A stretch of 64,000 bases of DNA. It comes from Isoetes taiwanensis (Eukaryota > Streptophyta > Lycopodiopsida > Isoetales > Isoetaceae). The position numbers and the translations under genes are program-made. Below are positions 11,324-22,152 of this stretch, piece after piece. Each line of letters opens with the position of its first letter. The stretch's first letter is position 1. Location of the stretch: assembly GCA_021234155.1 (NCBI GenBank), contig JAJEKV010000020.1:250001-314000 (forward strand). The letters are read 5' to 3'. The notes below the pieces were generated by a model, which saw only the letters and a program-made list of their open reading frames with translations, did no database searches and was not told the origin of the DNA.

Positions 11324-12829
11324 TTCTGTGTGTGTTTTTTTTTCCGGCAGGATGTCGTTCTATAGGAGGAGTCTGCGTACGTAGGGGTTGGTACTGGTAG
11401 GCCACGAATTTCGGAACAATTTGAGTCCATTTTCATTTTTATATTCAAGTCAAGTCGCACTAAAGCTTGACTTGGAAATGACTTTAGAATTTAAAAAGCT
11501 GTTCAAATCGCAACGTGGTCTTTATATTATTTACTGCAAATTTTTAACAAAAAGAAGGATGAAATTAAATTTATCCTTAATGTAGCGATGTCGTGCAATC
11601 ACAACGGTTGATGAATCCATCCTCACAATCTCCAACGATCATGATTCTGTAACTATAAGGAAGAAGAAGGGAACCACCCACCAATTGTTATGTTTGTACA
11701 TAATCTAGACCAACTAGACAAATCTCAAAAGCATATACTAGAAAAATGCAAATGCAAGAATAATGCAATCTTGCTATTAACATATCACAATCGTAGTCTT
11801 CCTAAAGTCTTATAGTATTGTTTCAAATTTACACGTATGCGTAGGAACGCGACAAATGTCAAAAGCATACACTAGAAGATGCAAACACAATAATAGTGCA
11901 ATTGGGCTTGAATTTGAAATGGCCACTTGTTATAGCATATTAAAAGAAAATCTTCCAAAAATCTTGCACTATCATACATATTATGTACTCATTATTTAAA
12001 AATAAATAAAAATAATCAAAAGGCCTCAACAAAGTTGTTGTTTGAAAATAAAAGTACTTATTAAAGTGACATTTGCCACATTTTCTCATTCAATGGATGA
12101 TGTGTCACTACAAAGATCCAAATGTTATCTGTGAACAATTTATAGGAGCATACATGTGCATAGAATCAGGGCAATACATAAACTTGGATCGCCTTATGTG
12201 CAAAACAATACGAAAATGACAATCTGCATGTATAAGAATCACAATGATGTTAGCACTTATTGAAGCAAAATGTTTTAATAATTAGCTAGGAAATAAGAGC
12301 AAACACCCATGTCTTCATTAAAGCATGAATGAGAAAAATCAATAGAAAGACTGAATGAGAAAAATCAATAGAAAGACTGAATAGAGTACTTTAGAATTCC
12401 AATTACTGCAATTTATTGGCATTTTAAATATGTTCCACATGTTGTAGACTGTCCAACATCTTTCACATGTTATAGGTTATTCAACGTCTGTAAACACGTC
12501 AGAGTAGAAAGTTATATATTTGGTTGTATAACAAACCTTGGCGTTGATGCAGAATATTGAAAAACAATAAACATGGATATTCCTTCATAAAAAATTTAAG
12601 AAAACTATGAATGGAGAACTACACCACTCCTTGAAGCAATTTGCTACGAAATAAGACAGAATGACATATGCATCTAAAGCACCAATAACAAAAATCAATA
12701 GGAAAACTATGAATGGAGTACTCCAGTATAGGAATTCAGATTTAGAATGATCGTTAGAAGCTTACATTTAGATGTTTGACGTATTTCGCAATGTTTCTTT
12801 GTATATGACATTTGCAGTATATCTTGTAG
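11324..12829. other. AT-rich intergenic interval upstream of the ZNFX1-like gene
   Basis: No coding region was recognised. The promoter of the minus-strand ZNFX1-like gene should lie in the first few hundred bases. A 26-bp unit (gaatgagaaaaatcaatag...) is tandemly duplicated at 12327-12378. Confidence 0.5.
12327..12378. repeat. 26-bp tandem duplication
   Basis: Two identical 26-bp units at 12327-12352 and 12353-12378. Confidence 0.9.
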
Positions 12830-13411
12830 CAATATGATCCTTATTCAGTTCAAGTACTTTGAGATCTCGAATGCTCTAAACACCAGAGAAGAAGACATAT
12901 AGTTGTCCATATGTGAAGTTTGGATTGGGTAAATAGAAACCAATCATCTCCATATCTGCCCTTGCGACTTGGTAATTGTCATGCTGAATGCTGGACAGAC
13001 GGGAAATTGCAATCGTTCAAACTGGGAGGGAAGTTCAGAGTTACTTGGTACCAGTAGAATACGCAGTATGAACATGTGTCTTTCAATATTTCGTTCGCTA
13101 ACAATTTCGGCATCTATAGCTCTATTTACCAATTCCCTTATAATAAGCCAGGTCCCATTACAAAGATCTAACTAAGTGGAAATTGATCTTATTAGCATTA
13201 CTATCATACTAACATTCAGTGTTAATTCATGTGGAGGCATACCACTTGGGGTTCGTGCGTTCAAGCTCAGTAGGATAGACACCTGCATCCTGATCATCAA
13301 TGACACGATCTGCACTTTTATATGTTCTAACATATCTAGTAGGGTAGTCACCCGCTGATTAATCTCATTGACATCAACATTCAATGGTTTGAGGATTTTC
13401 GTCGTATCCAA
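12830..13411 (-). pseudogene. Helitron-type (PIF1-like) helicase, C-terminal remnant
   Basis: Minus-strand frames together give the C-terminal signature of Helitron helicases: VDVNEINQRV, then LNARTPSGMPPHELTLNVSM and IVMLIRS (family: SGLPPH-L-LK-G-P-ML-RN), IDAEIVSERN, the QFPVCPAFSMTITKSQGQ block (family: QFPV-AFAMTINKSQGQ, helicase motif VI), and finally FYLPNPNFTYGQLYVFFSGV (family: YLP-PVFSHGQLYVALSRV). The frame is broken at least twice and has internal stops, including one right after the SRV-equivalent. Only motifs V-VI survive; no Rep domain was seen. The 3' end of this element should lie to the left, and none was recognised. It is a dead autonomous Helitron fragment, distinct in strand from the terminus at 20969. 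Confidence 0.75.
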
Positions 13412-13949
13412 AACGCAATATCTTGGTGATGACTTGGAATGTCAGGAAAGTCATTTGATGGCAGACAGATTTCTTCAGGTAAGCCATACCTTTTCAGCTC
13501 TGTCATACCAAAACTTCTTTGGAAAATCATGATGTTAGCTCGTAGATCAGCTCGTAGATATTTTGCCTACACAAAGAATATTTTGTTCTGAAATAGATTG
13601 TATGCTTATGCATGATGTCTTTGGTGCAGGCTTCTTACAGGACATTTCCCTTGAAGGCAGCTGTTTTTTGGGTAAAGATCTTGCCTCTTGAGTTTATTTT
13701 CCTTTACTGTCTTCGTTGCTAGAAAGTTCAAGCTTTCTAAGATTCTTGAGCTGAAAATAAGTAAGAAAAGGCCATGTTTTTGTAAGAAAAGGTATTTCAT
13801 TCATCATTATGAACAGATCTGTAGCATGGATCAGACGGAAGCAGATAAGTCGCATTTAATTAAAGTGGGACAAATCTCGAAATTTGAGACTCAGACTGAA
13901 AATGGGACTCGTGCAAACAAAAAATAAGTTGCCATTGAATCATTAATAG

Positions 13950-14285
13950 ATTTTTCTTTGATAAAATAAGATGAACATTTTCACACGACAATCCGAGAAT
14001 ATGAAGGGGGTGGTGGAGAAAGAAGAGTAGGAAGGAAGGGGAGACATGAGGTAGGGAGGGAGGGGAAAGGCAAAGGAGCACGAGGAGGGCAAAAGGGCAA
14101 AGGAGAGGGGTCGAGCAAATGGGGAGGGGAGGGGGGGAAGGGCAAAGGGGAGGGGGAGGGGCAGGACATGGGGAAGAGGAGGAGGGGCAAAGGGGGAGAG
14201 CAAAGAGGCAAAAGGGGCAAGAGGGGTGGGATATGGATTCAGGGAAAAAAAGGAGGGAGAAGGGGTCCATGGCTAAACAACCATT
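13950..14285 (+). other. Strongly purine-rich, G-run-rich tract
   Basis: The plus strand is mostly A and G, with dense G runs (for example ggggaggggagggggggaag near 14131) that fit G-quadruplex consensus, followed by an AT-rich block (14281-14370). Long Pro/Ser ORFs on the minus strand here are composition artefacts. Confidence 0.7.
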
Positions 14286-14385
14286 TGACAATTAATAAAT
14301 GTAATTAATTAAATAATATAATTAAATCACTTAATAAAATAATTAATTAATTATAAACAATAAATAATTAACAAGAGATATTTTT

Positions 14386-14405
14386 TCTCGCCTCATGAGG
14401 CGAGA
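14386..14405. repeat. Perfect 20-bp palindrome
   Basis: TCTCGCCTCATGAGGCGAGA is its own reverse complement. Its ends (TCTCG...CGAGA) match those of the palindromic core repeated at 16.5-17.0 kb. Confidence 0.9.
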
Positions 14406-15850
14406 ATGGGCACCGCTCACTAACATTTTATCTCGGAAATCTTTCTTTCGCCCAGTTCTGCTCTAGATTTCTGTCCTAATACACGTGCAGAGGGTTATAA
14501 ACAGAGCAGTCAGTGCATAACTCAAATGAATTATCACAATCTCACGGAAATGTGGAATATGGGTCATCGGCAGCCTCGCCACAACTCGACTCTGTACATC
14601 AGAAGCAATCCAAGCACTAAGCGGCCACTATTTTTGCCCTGCCTTATGGATTTTATTTTCCCTTCTTTGGCTCTGTTCTTCCACATCACCGCTTTATTTC
14701 GGCAACACAAACACAGTATTCTTGGCTTTGCGAATTCACAGGTCCGCTCTCTCTCCTTACTCAAATGTTCTGCCAGATTGATTTGAAGCTTTCCCTACAT
14801 TATTGCGCAAAATTTGGAAATCCGCATCCGATATGACCCGCCGATCGAGATGGGGGCGTAAAACGCCCAAAGGCTTCCATAGATACAGAGGGGCGACCTC
14901 TTGCCATGCGGCAAAAGCGGTAGCAGCCGCCATGGAGTATTATTCAAGCAAGGTCTTACCTCTTACCTTTTGCTTCTGCAAGCTCTCCATCAAATCGGTT
15001 CTTCTGCACGCTCTGCTTCAACTCAATTCTTCTACTAATCTACGCTCTCACGCTAATTCAAAGGAAGCCACACGCTAATTAGGCACATCCATGATAAGTC
15101 CTCGGCGGACGTCGACGACGCTCTTCCTTTCCAAAGGTATTTTAAATTACGACCGCTTTCTGCTTGACTGTTTCGCCAAAAACCCCTTTTCTTAGATTTT
15201 CCATTCTCTCCAGAGCCTCTGCTTCTGGCAAAGACTTGGATGATCTTATCGACAAGGTCTTTGGCAAAGGTAGCAAAATAGGCAGAAATTTACGCACAGC
15301 AGAATTGCTTGAGAAGGAACTTGAACCCGAGCCAAGAATGCAGAGAAATCCCAGTACAAGATGGCTGTCTCTGCTTCAAATCGATTCTTCTACTAAGAAT
15401 TGGTTCTTCTCTAAATCAGTGCTCTTCTGCTAAGAGCTAGAAGTTGGCGTCGGGTGACGGTAGAGCAGAGCCCCATTCCATCATTCAGTAGATACAAGGC
15501 AAGGGAAGGGAAACCGGAAGCACTTGCTGGGTCGGGCAAGATGCATGCACAAGTCAAGAAGCGCAAGATACAAGCCGGAAGCACAAGATACAAGCCGGAA
15601 GCACTTGCTTATTGGCGGAAAGCCCATTATACAGAGATCAAAGGTGTTCGCTGCCTTAAACTGGCCCACGAACAGATCGATGAAGAGAGCTCCCATCAAC
15701 GATCGTGATATCAGAGAGAATTCAAGGTGGGTATCTTTCAAGATTTCTTTGAAGGTATCGAGGATGCTAACACCGGAAGCGAGGATTAGAGCCACTCGGA
15801 AGAAAACAGACCCAAAGGTATGTACCAAATTTTAAATTTCAAGTATAGGC
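14406..15850 (+). other. Unassigned interval with short plus-strand ORFs
   Basis: Several short plus-strand frames occur, for example one reading DLDDLIDKVFGKGSKIGRN near 15235 and one with an internal direct repeat (agatacaagccggaagcac twice near 15568-15604). I recognise no family. The frames do not join through convincing splice sites, so I do not call a gene. Confidence 0.35.
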
Positions 15851-15860
15851 GAAAAAAAGC

Positions 15861-15965
15861 GGGGGTAAACATTAATATATTAAAAAGGGTAAACATTAAT
15901 ATAAAAAAAAAAGGGGGTAAACATTAATATATTAAAAGGGTAAACATTAATATAAAAAAAAAAAA
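15861..15965 (+). repeat. A-rich short tandem repeat
   Basis: Four copies of gggtaaacattaatat separated by alternating taaaa and poly-A spacers. The next 400 bp (15.98-16.4 kb) carry looser repeats of aaaatacatag-type words. Confidence 0.85.
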
Positions 15966-16489
15966 TGCCCTGGATTCGAAAATAGGAGAGGGTCCATTTG
16001 TTTTCTATACGTATACCTAGAAAATACATAGCATATAGTGTTTATTTTTTCGTAGAAAATACATGGGGATGGTCTACGATATATGGTGTCCATTGGAAAA
16101 AATACATAAGATAAAACAATAAACTATAGTGTGATAAAACAATAAACTAAGATGAGAAAAAATAATAAACTATGGTGTTTTAGAACTGTATTTTCTATGT
16201 TTTAGAACTATGGTGTTTTGGCATTTAGAAAATACATACTGTATTTATTAGAAAATTGTATTTATGAGAAAACGTTGACATACTAAAAAGGGAAAAAAGG
16301 CGGGGTGGTTTCTATTTTTGGTCTATGTATACATAGAAAATGCATAGGTATGGTGCGACTTAGGAAATACATAGGATATGGTGCAACTAATAATGATTTG
16401 CACTCTATGATATTGGAGGTAGAAAACTATTTTTGTAGGCAAGTAGGTTCGCCACAAAATGGCCTATTGTGTTTTTCACTCTAAATGGC

Positions 16490-17060
16490 CTTAGACCTGT
16501 GTTTTTCATCTTGAGGAGCCTTAAACCTGCGTTTTTTTATTTTGGAGGGCCTTAGAACTGCATTTTTCACTTTGAGCTGCCTTTCTCGACTCGCGAGTCG
16601 AGAGAGGCCCTCAAACCTGCGTTTTAAGCTTTGGTACGCCTTTCTCGATTTCAGCGAGTCGAGAAAGTCCTTCGACCCCTAAAAACTGCGTTTTTGCTTT
16701 GTTTGCCTTTCTCGACTTCAGCGAGTCGAGAAAGGCCTTCTGACCCCTAAAACCTGCGTTTTTCGCTTTGAGCGGGCTTTCTCGACTCGCGAGTCGAGAA
16801 AGGCCTTCTGACCCCTAAAACCTGCGTTTTTGCTTTGAGTCGCCTTTTCGACTCACGAGTCGAGAAAGTCCTTTTTGACCCCTCAAACTGCGTTTTTTGG
16901 CTTTGTTACGCCTTTCTCGACTCGGGCGAGTCGAGAAAGTCCTTCCGACCCCTAAAACAAGTGTTTTTTAAGCTTTAAAATTTTGCCTTTCTCGACTCAA
17001 GGAGTCGAAAGGCCTTCCGACTGTGTTTTCCCCCTCGGGCTGTATTTTCCAAAAATGGCC
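16490..17060. repeat. Minisatellite, unit about 61-74 bp, with palindromic core
   Basis: Eight to ten units of the form cctgcgtttttgctttgag + palindrome + ggccttctgacccctaaaa. The core is centred on CTCGACTCGCGAGTCGAG and in the best unit is a perfect 26-bp palindrome (16777-16802). The first two units (16.49-16.56 kb) lack the palindrome, and later ones differ in the centre (gactcacgagtc, gacttcagcgagtc). It is followed at about 17132 by a good splice-acceptor-like sequence (ttgtcttttgcag), so it may sit in an intron. Confidence 0.9.
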
Positions 17061-18519
17061 CTAAGAACTGTGTTTAATTTTATTTTTTTTGCCTGTAGCA
17101 TCACTTGACTAACTTGATTTTGTCTTTTGCAGTCCTTATCTCGACCAGATAGTACATGCTTGGGAGCAATGAAAAGACCAGTTCATTGAAGAAAGTTGCC
17201 GAGAAGAGGGTGGTGACATCAGTTGGACATACAGGCACGTGACCCATGAAGGAACTCCTCATACAAATTTCTATCGTCTGTAAGTTGCTCCGTGAGTTGG
17301 AGAGAGTTCCATGCGCCCTTTGCATTAGGTGGTTCATGTGTGAAGAGGGTGTAATCATTGTGCCCATACGACCACTATGGTCTCTTCACCCACTGTAATA
17401 TATATTGTAATGAGCCCATTTATAAATATAAGGTATCTCAAAACTAGTATATTTGGGTGATTAAGTAAACAATTTGCTTAATTTTTGTTGGAATTTGTGA
17501 TCTATTATCTACCCACCTAAGAAAATAGAGCCAAAATGTTCAACTAAAAATCTTTTTCAATTAGAACTTGATAGGTCTAATGCATGTTTGCGTTGCATTG
17601 TTCTTGTTCTCGACACGCTATCCAAGAAAACTGGAAGAAAAGTTTGGACGCACACTAATAGACAAAAAATCCAATTATGGCCAGTTTTCGGGTCGGGGTG
17701 CTTCTTTTTGTGTAAATTAACAAGGTTCCGAAAAAAAATGGGAATGGAATGAGTCCCACTTTAATTAAATACGACTTAGATCATCATTATCGGACGAAAT
17801 CACTGCTAACTAATTTAGTTGCACTCTGAGCAAAATTTCTATGTCTACAAGGGTTTGATGTCAAATGCCAGTGTTGAAAATTAGTACCATCATCATCCAT
17901 GTTTAGTTGTCTATTTGAATTGGAAGGTCATGATATTTACCTTGGCCATCTTGCTGATGAGCTATATGCAGAAAAACATGCAGGAAATGCCTAGACAATT
18001 TGGAGAAAATATAAATTGATGATTCTTTCAATTGAAGTTAATAGATATTTTGATTTTGATTAGAAATGCCATGTTTAGCCTATCATAACCAACATGTAAA
18101 TGATTATGCGAGATGAGGATCAAGACATTATAGTAAACCGGAGCCTTTTCCGGAAGGGAGACAAAGGGATACCATGTAATTTTTTTTGCGAATGAGAATA
18201 ACGAATTTTGAGCTCCATGCAAATCCATCAGGGCCCAAACCCGCATCGGGAATGCATTGCCGACAAGGTTACGCTTTCTGAGTTCTCGGTATGGTAACAA
18301 TTGAGCTGATTGACAAAAAAATTGCCAAAGTTGTCTCCTTGGTTGTTGTTCTTTGCAAACATTCATCATTTGGCAATGGCAACCAAATGGATTTGGATTA
18401 TCATTGTATGTGGCCTCAGATTGTGGATTTAGGATCTCCAATGGTGTTACTTAATCTTCTTGACTATTATTACAAGCCCATACATCAATGTGGGACACAA
18501 AGACCGCAAAGATCCATAG
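17061..18519. other. Mostly non-coding; one exon-like stretch
   Basis: After cttttgcag at about 17132 a plus-strand frame reads YLDQIVHAWEQ, one stop, then KDQFIEESCREEGGDISWTY and ...HVTHEGTPHTNFYRL. It looks like a decayed exon but matches no family I know. Nothing else was recognised. Confidence 0.3.
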
Positions 18520-18687
18520 CCCTCTTTCTTCAAGAGCAAGAAGAAGCTTGCTTATGATATAGACAAGTTTGGCCATAAATTTATGTTTCTTTGGATAAAT
18601 CGTGTGCCTCTACAAGGAGCCAAGACCAAGTATGGGTCAGATAAGAAAACAAAGTATGTAGAGTACAATGTTTTTGTTTACATTTAA
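18520..18687 (+). CDS. Exon-like fragment of unknown protein
   Basis: A plus-strand frame ends at a TAA near 18687 and reads KKKLAYDIDKFGHKFMFLWI, then NRVPLQGAKTKYGSDKKTKY. The regular amphipathic and charged composition looks coding. There is no in-frame ATG near, no family match, and the surrounding frames are closed, so it is at best a remnant. Confidence 0.25.
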   Translation, partial: PSFFKSKKKLAYDIDKFGHKFMFLWINRVPLQGAKTKYGSDKKTKYVEYNVFVYI

Positions 18688-20939
18688 CATGCACGTCACG
18701 TGCTTCCAAAGCTACTGTGTTTTCACATTTTAGAGGTGATAACACTTTGCAAAGTTGTAAAAGCGCACGCGTCGGGCGGTGATTTGTAAAATGTAATGTT
18801 GCCGGGGTGTCCATCACATACGTAAACCAACCAGATTACTATGACAAGATTTTACTTGATGGTTGTGGAACAATTAGCCATACTAAACAACATAGAAGCC
18901 GCAAGCTATGTCACCGCAGCCTATAATCACACCCCAATCACACCACCATTTGTATGATATTTTGAGTCCCTTACAAGTCAATTTGTAGTTGATTGTCCAA
19001 AAAGTACTTTTAATATATTTTAAATGCACAAAACATCGAAAACTGATGTTCATATGTGAACTGCGTAAAAATACCTTAGTAGCCATGTTTGTAGACTTTG
19101 CGAGCTCTTGGCGGATGGTGGCAAAAGTTAGTTGAAAATATTGATGTTTATTTTTAGCAAAGTGGGCTGTTAAGAAATTCAGAGGCACAACATCCTTTAT
19201 TCACCATTGGGCTTAAAGAGACATCATGAACTGCAAGACCGTAAGTACTTTGCCATGCAACAATGCATATATAAAATCCCATAAATGGAGAATATATGAT
19301 GTGTTTCCATGACCTTTTAATGACATTTTCAACGTGGTTTTTTTATCTTCACATGGTTTTTTTGTCAACCACTATCCACAATGCATCATTTGATTTTCTT
19401 ATATCTGAAAAAAGTTAGCCGTAGCTTCTCATGGGGTTGCTTAAAGAGGATTTGTTTATAACATGTTAAACAATGAATGCATTATATTGATAGTGCTAGG
19501 CATAGTGCTAGAATGTATTATTATTTTAAGAACTCTAAATGTAGAAAGACATATGACGTGGAACGCTTACATAGTGCATGTAAACACCATATATTAGATT
19601 TAAATTAATATAGATTTAAATTAATAGGCAAAACTACTTATTGCTGCCAACATTAATAAAACTCAATGCCTTAGGAATCTTACGAACACCCACAAATAAT
19701 ATATGCAATTGATGCATAAAGCATTTGAGGCACATCCCATTTTATGCTCGGCATTGTCGAATGCACGTTTGTTTCTATACCCGGTAGCTATAAAAACATG
19801 CTTCACATTGACCCACTTCATGCTTCTAAGCTTGGAAAAGATCTCAGTGATGTGGAGTAGATAAAAATAGTAGACATGACGATATCAGATTGCCTATATG
19901 TTCTAATAGGATTGCTTTTTTTTCTAATGGACTAAGTGTATTGAACAAATGTAATTTTTTTGATGGGATAAGTGCATCAAATAAGCGTGTTGAAATGTAT
20001 ATATTTACAACTTCTATCTTGCCGATATACTTAACCACGTGGATCATTAGGAGGCAAGATGACCAAAACTTAAAATCACTATGTAAAACCGTAAAAAGTT
20101 ATAAAGGATATGAGCAGCATAGGACCGGTCTTGCATAGAAGGTTAAAAAACCATACACCCCTACTAGGCGCGACAACGTTGGGCAAATGCTGGAACTTGA
20201 ATATTTATAGTTGCAAATGTTGTGCATTTGAGCAAAAAACAAGGATAAGATTAAGATGAATTGGCAAATTGGCGTTTTAGTAGCAAAAGAACTCACCTGG
20301 AATATGTAATGGAGCGCATTTTAGGGTCTACAAATCCTTTCGTCCTGAGGCAGTATCTGATTCCATTGTACGAGCCTACATTTGGGATGAATCGTCTTAC
20401 GTGCTTGGTAGGCGTGAGACATCGTGTGCAGTTCGAATCAATGACCCGCACATGCATTTTACTTCTACACCGGCTAAGATGTTATCTGTAGGAGAAGTGA
20501 AGATATCACGGGAGCATCCAAAAAAGTACGAAATTAGGCCTTTAGTGATGTGCGCCATGTGGAGATGCATATTTAGAGTTCTATCATGAACTGAAGTATG
20601 CCAATGAAATAGGACAAAATTTTGTGTTTTGCATTTCTGTACCTATTTTTTGTTGATGTACTTAACTACTTCTAAGCGTGACATTTTGAGCATAAGTTTT
20701 GGATGTCTTTCCAAATTTTCATTTTAGAGGTAAATTAATTGCCCCCACATTCCCTATAAAGTATTGTTTTCTCTACTGAAATTCATAAATGCAAAGTTAA
20801 TATATTGATGATATTGTCAACAACAAAAATAATTACAAAAGCAAATAATGTCCATTATTGCCAATATCAACATCTGATATTGTCGAAAGTTACACATATA
20901 GATGTTAAAGGCTGAGTAAAAACACATGCCAGGACGTTA
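18688..20939. other. AT-rich DNA, probably body of a non-autonomous Helitron
   Basis: No gene recognised. Short frames near 20.3-20.58 kb (PEAVSDSIVRAYIWDESSY) look vaguely coding but match nothing I know. This interval lies directly upstream of a Helitron 3' terminus, so part of it is probably Helitron; the 5' TC end was not located. Confidence 0.35.
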
Positions 20940-20969
20940 GCCCGGCAACGCCGGGCACACGTTTACTAG
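20940..20969 (+). mobile_element. Helitron 3' terminus (hairpin plus CTAG)
   Basis: A GC stem GCCCGGC (20940-20946), a 3-nt loop and the complementary arm GCCGGGC (20950-20956) are followed after nine bases by CTAG (20966-20969) and then T. A short hairpin about 10 nt from a terminal CTRR, with the host base T next to it, is the standard Helitron 3' end. The flank beginning at T20970 is the duplicated 470-bp segment. In its other copy (4970/4969, minus strand) the same point reads A|T, the Helitron target dinucleotide. Confidence 0.8.
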
Positions 20970-21443
20970 TCTACTTATTTAAAAAGTTTTTGGGGTGTCT
21001 TGCTGATGCCGGTGTGCCCTTTTCAGGGTGTGACTTTTTGGACCTGAAAATGGATTTTCAGGCGAGACCTTTGTTTTCAGGCGATTTCCCCTTTTCCATA
21101 CTAAAATTTCCCCTTCCCCCTCAAAATAATCATGCTAGATTTTTGAAACGGTCAAGCAGCAGACTTCTCGGGCGATGGATCATGCTTTGAAGATGGGCGG
21201 CTGGGTTCAATGTCACTAGAAAATAAGAGGGCAGGGTTGGGAGTTTTGGAGACGGTAGAATGTGTTCGCATGGAGCTTGGGGACGCAGGGTACAGTCTGT
21301 AAATCAGGTGTTTCCGTCGTATACATTTTTTTGACGCATGGAGCAGGTAACACTAATTCCTATGCATTTTCGATTCATTCTTTTTTCGTTCATTCTTATA
21401 CGTTCATTCTTTCTGCAAGACTTGCAGCGGCAGATTTAAGCTC
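20970..21443 (+). repeat. Duplicated segment, copy B, next to the Helitron end
   Basis: Diverged copy of the reverse complement of 4499-4969. It keeps the block with TTGAAACGGTCAAGCAGCAG and an equivalent of the ATG near 4732 (here near 21210). Substitutions and small indels break any reading frame after the donor-like position. Confidence 0.85.
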
Positions 21444-21449
21444 CTTTTT

Positions 21450-21491
21450 AATTTGCTGAAAGCAGTCTATAATTTGCTGAAAGCAGTCTAT
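21450..21491. repeat. 21-bp tandem duplication
   Basis: aatttgctgaaagcagtctat occurs twice back to back, directly after the end of duplicated segment B. Confidence 0.9.
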
Positions 21492-21609
21492 GACTCTTCC
21501 AAACTACTACACGTGGCATACTATCCACATATGTTAGTATGCGAAGCGCTATTCAAACCTGCTGCATCAAAACACTGTAAAGAAGCATATTCTTCGCCAA
21601 ACTAGGCGC

Positions 21610-21840
21610 ATTCAATAATCATTGTTTTCACGAGACCACGTGCTTATTTGGTAAGTTGTCAAATATATTGCGAGCCTCCTCCAAGCTCCTGCACTTAGCA
21701 TACATATCCAATAGGACATTCCTCACAAAGCCATCGGGTTGGACAATACTATCAACTATCTGCTCGCGAAATAAACTTCACAAACCAACAACTGCAATCA
21801 AAGTGCATGCTTTGAAAGTAGCTGCGACGTCAAGCTAGAG
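21610..21840 (-). pseudogene. PPR protein fragment (PLS type)
   Basis: The minus strand reads ACTLIAVVG, then REQIVDSIVQPDGF, VRNVLLDMYAKCRSLEEARN and IFDNLPNKHVVS, matching the plant PPR consensus (FVGNVLLDMYAKCGSLEEAR-VFD-LP-KNVVSWN). Stops interrupt it after VVG and where VVSW is expected. About 75 residues, roughly two repeats, remain. Plant PPR proteins act in organellar RNA editing and processing; this piece cannot. It may have come in with nearby mobile DNA. Confidence 0.75.
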
Positions 21841-22152
21841 AACAGGAGCAGGCTGCCTCAATACATGTTGCTACTAGTATCCTGACCTTGTGTATCATTG
21901 GGGTTGCAGAGGCAGAGATTGATCCTCATTCAGCTGTGGATGAGGCCTTGCATTTCGTCACTGACATCATGCATGTGAAGGTCGCCGGACTTGTCTCTGC
22001 TACTAGGATGGGAGCGGCAAAAACTTGACCGTCCTCGACATCTTTTGGTTCGGTTTCGTGATGCTCTCAGCCACCTATATGTTCTTTAGCATGGTAACAT
22101 CTCAGAGGGACTAGTTTTTTAGTACAGGAGGACCTCTCTCGTCTTCAATTCT

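Noticed and set aside
13860-14291. Pro/Ser/Cys-rich ORFs on the minus strand
   Set aside because: They are the pyrimidine strand of a purine-rich tract; several frames are open at once, which shows composition rather than coding.
18028-18441. 137-codon minus-strand ORF
   Set aside because: Reads vaguely protein-like but matches no family and is not supported by start context or neighbours.
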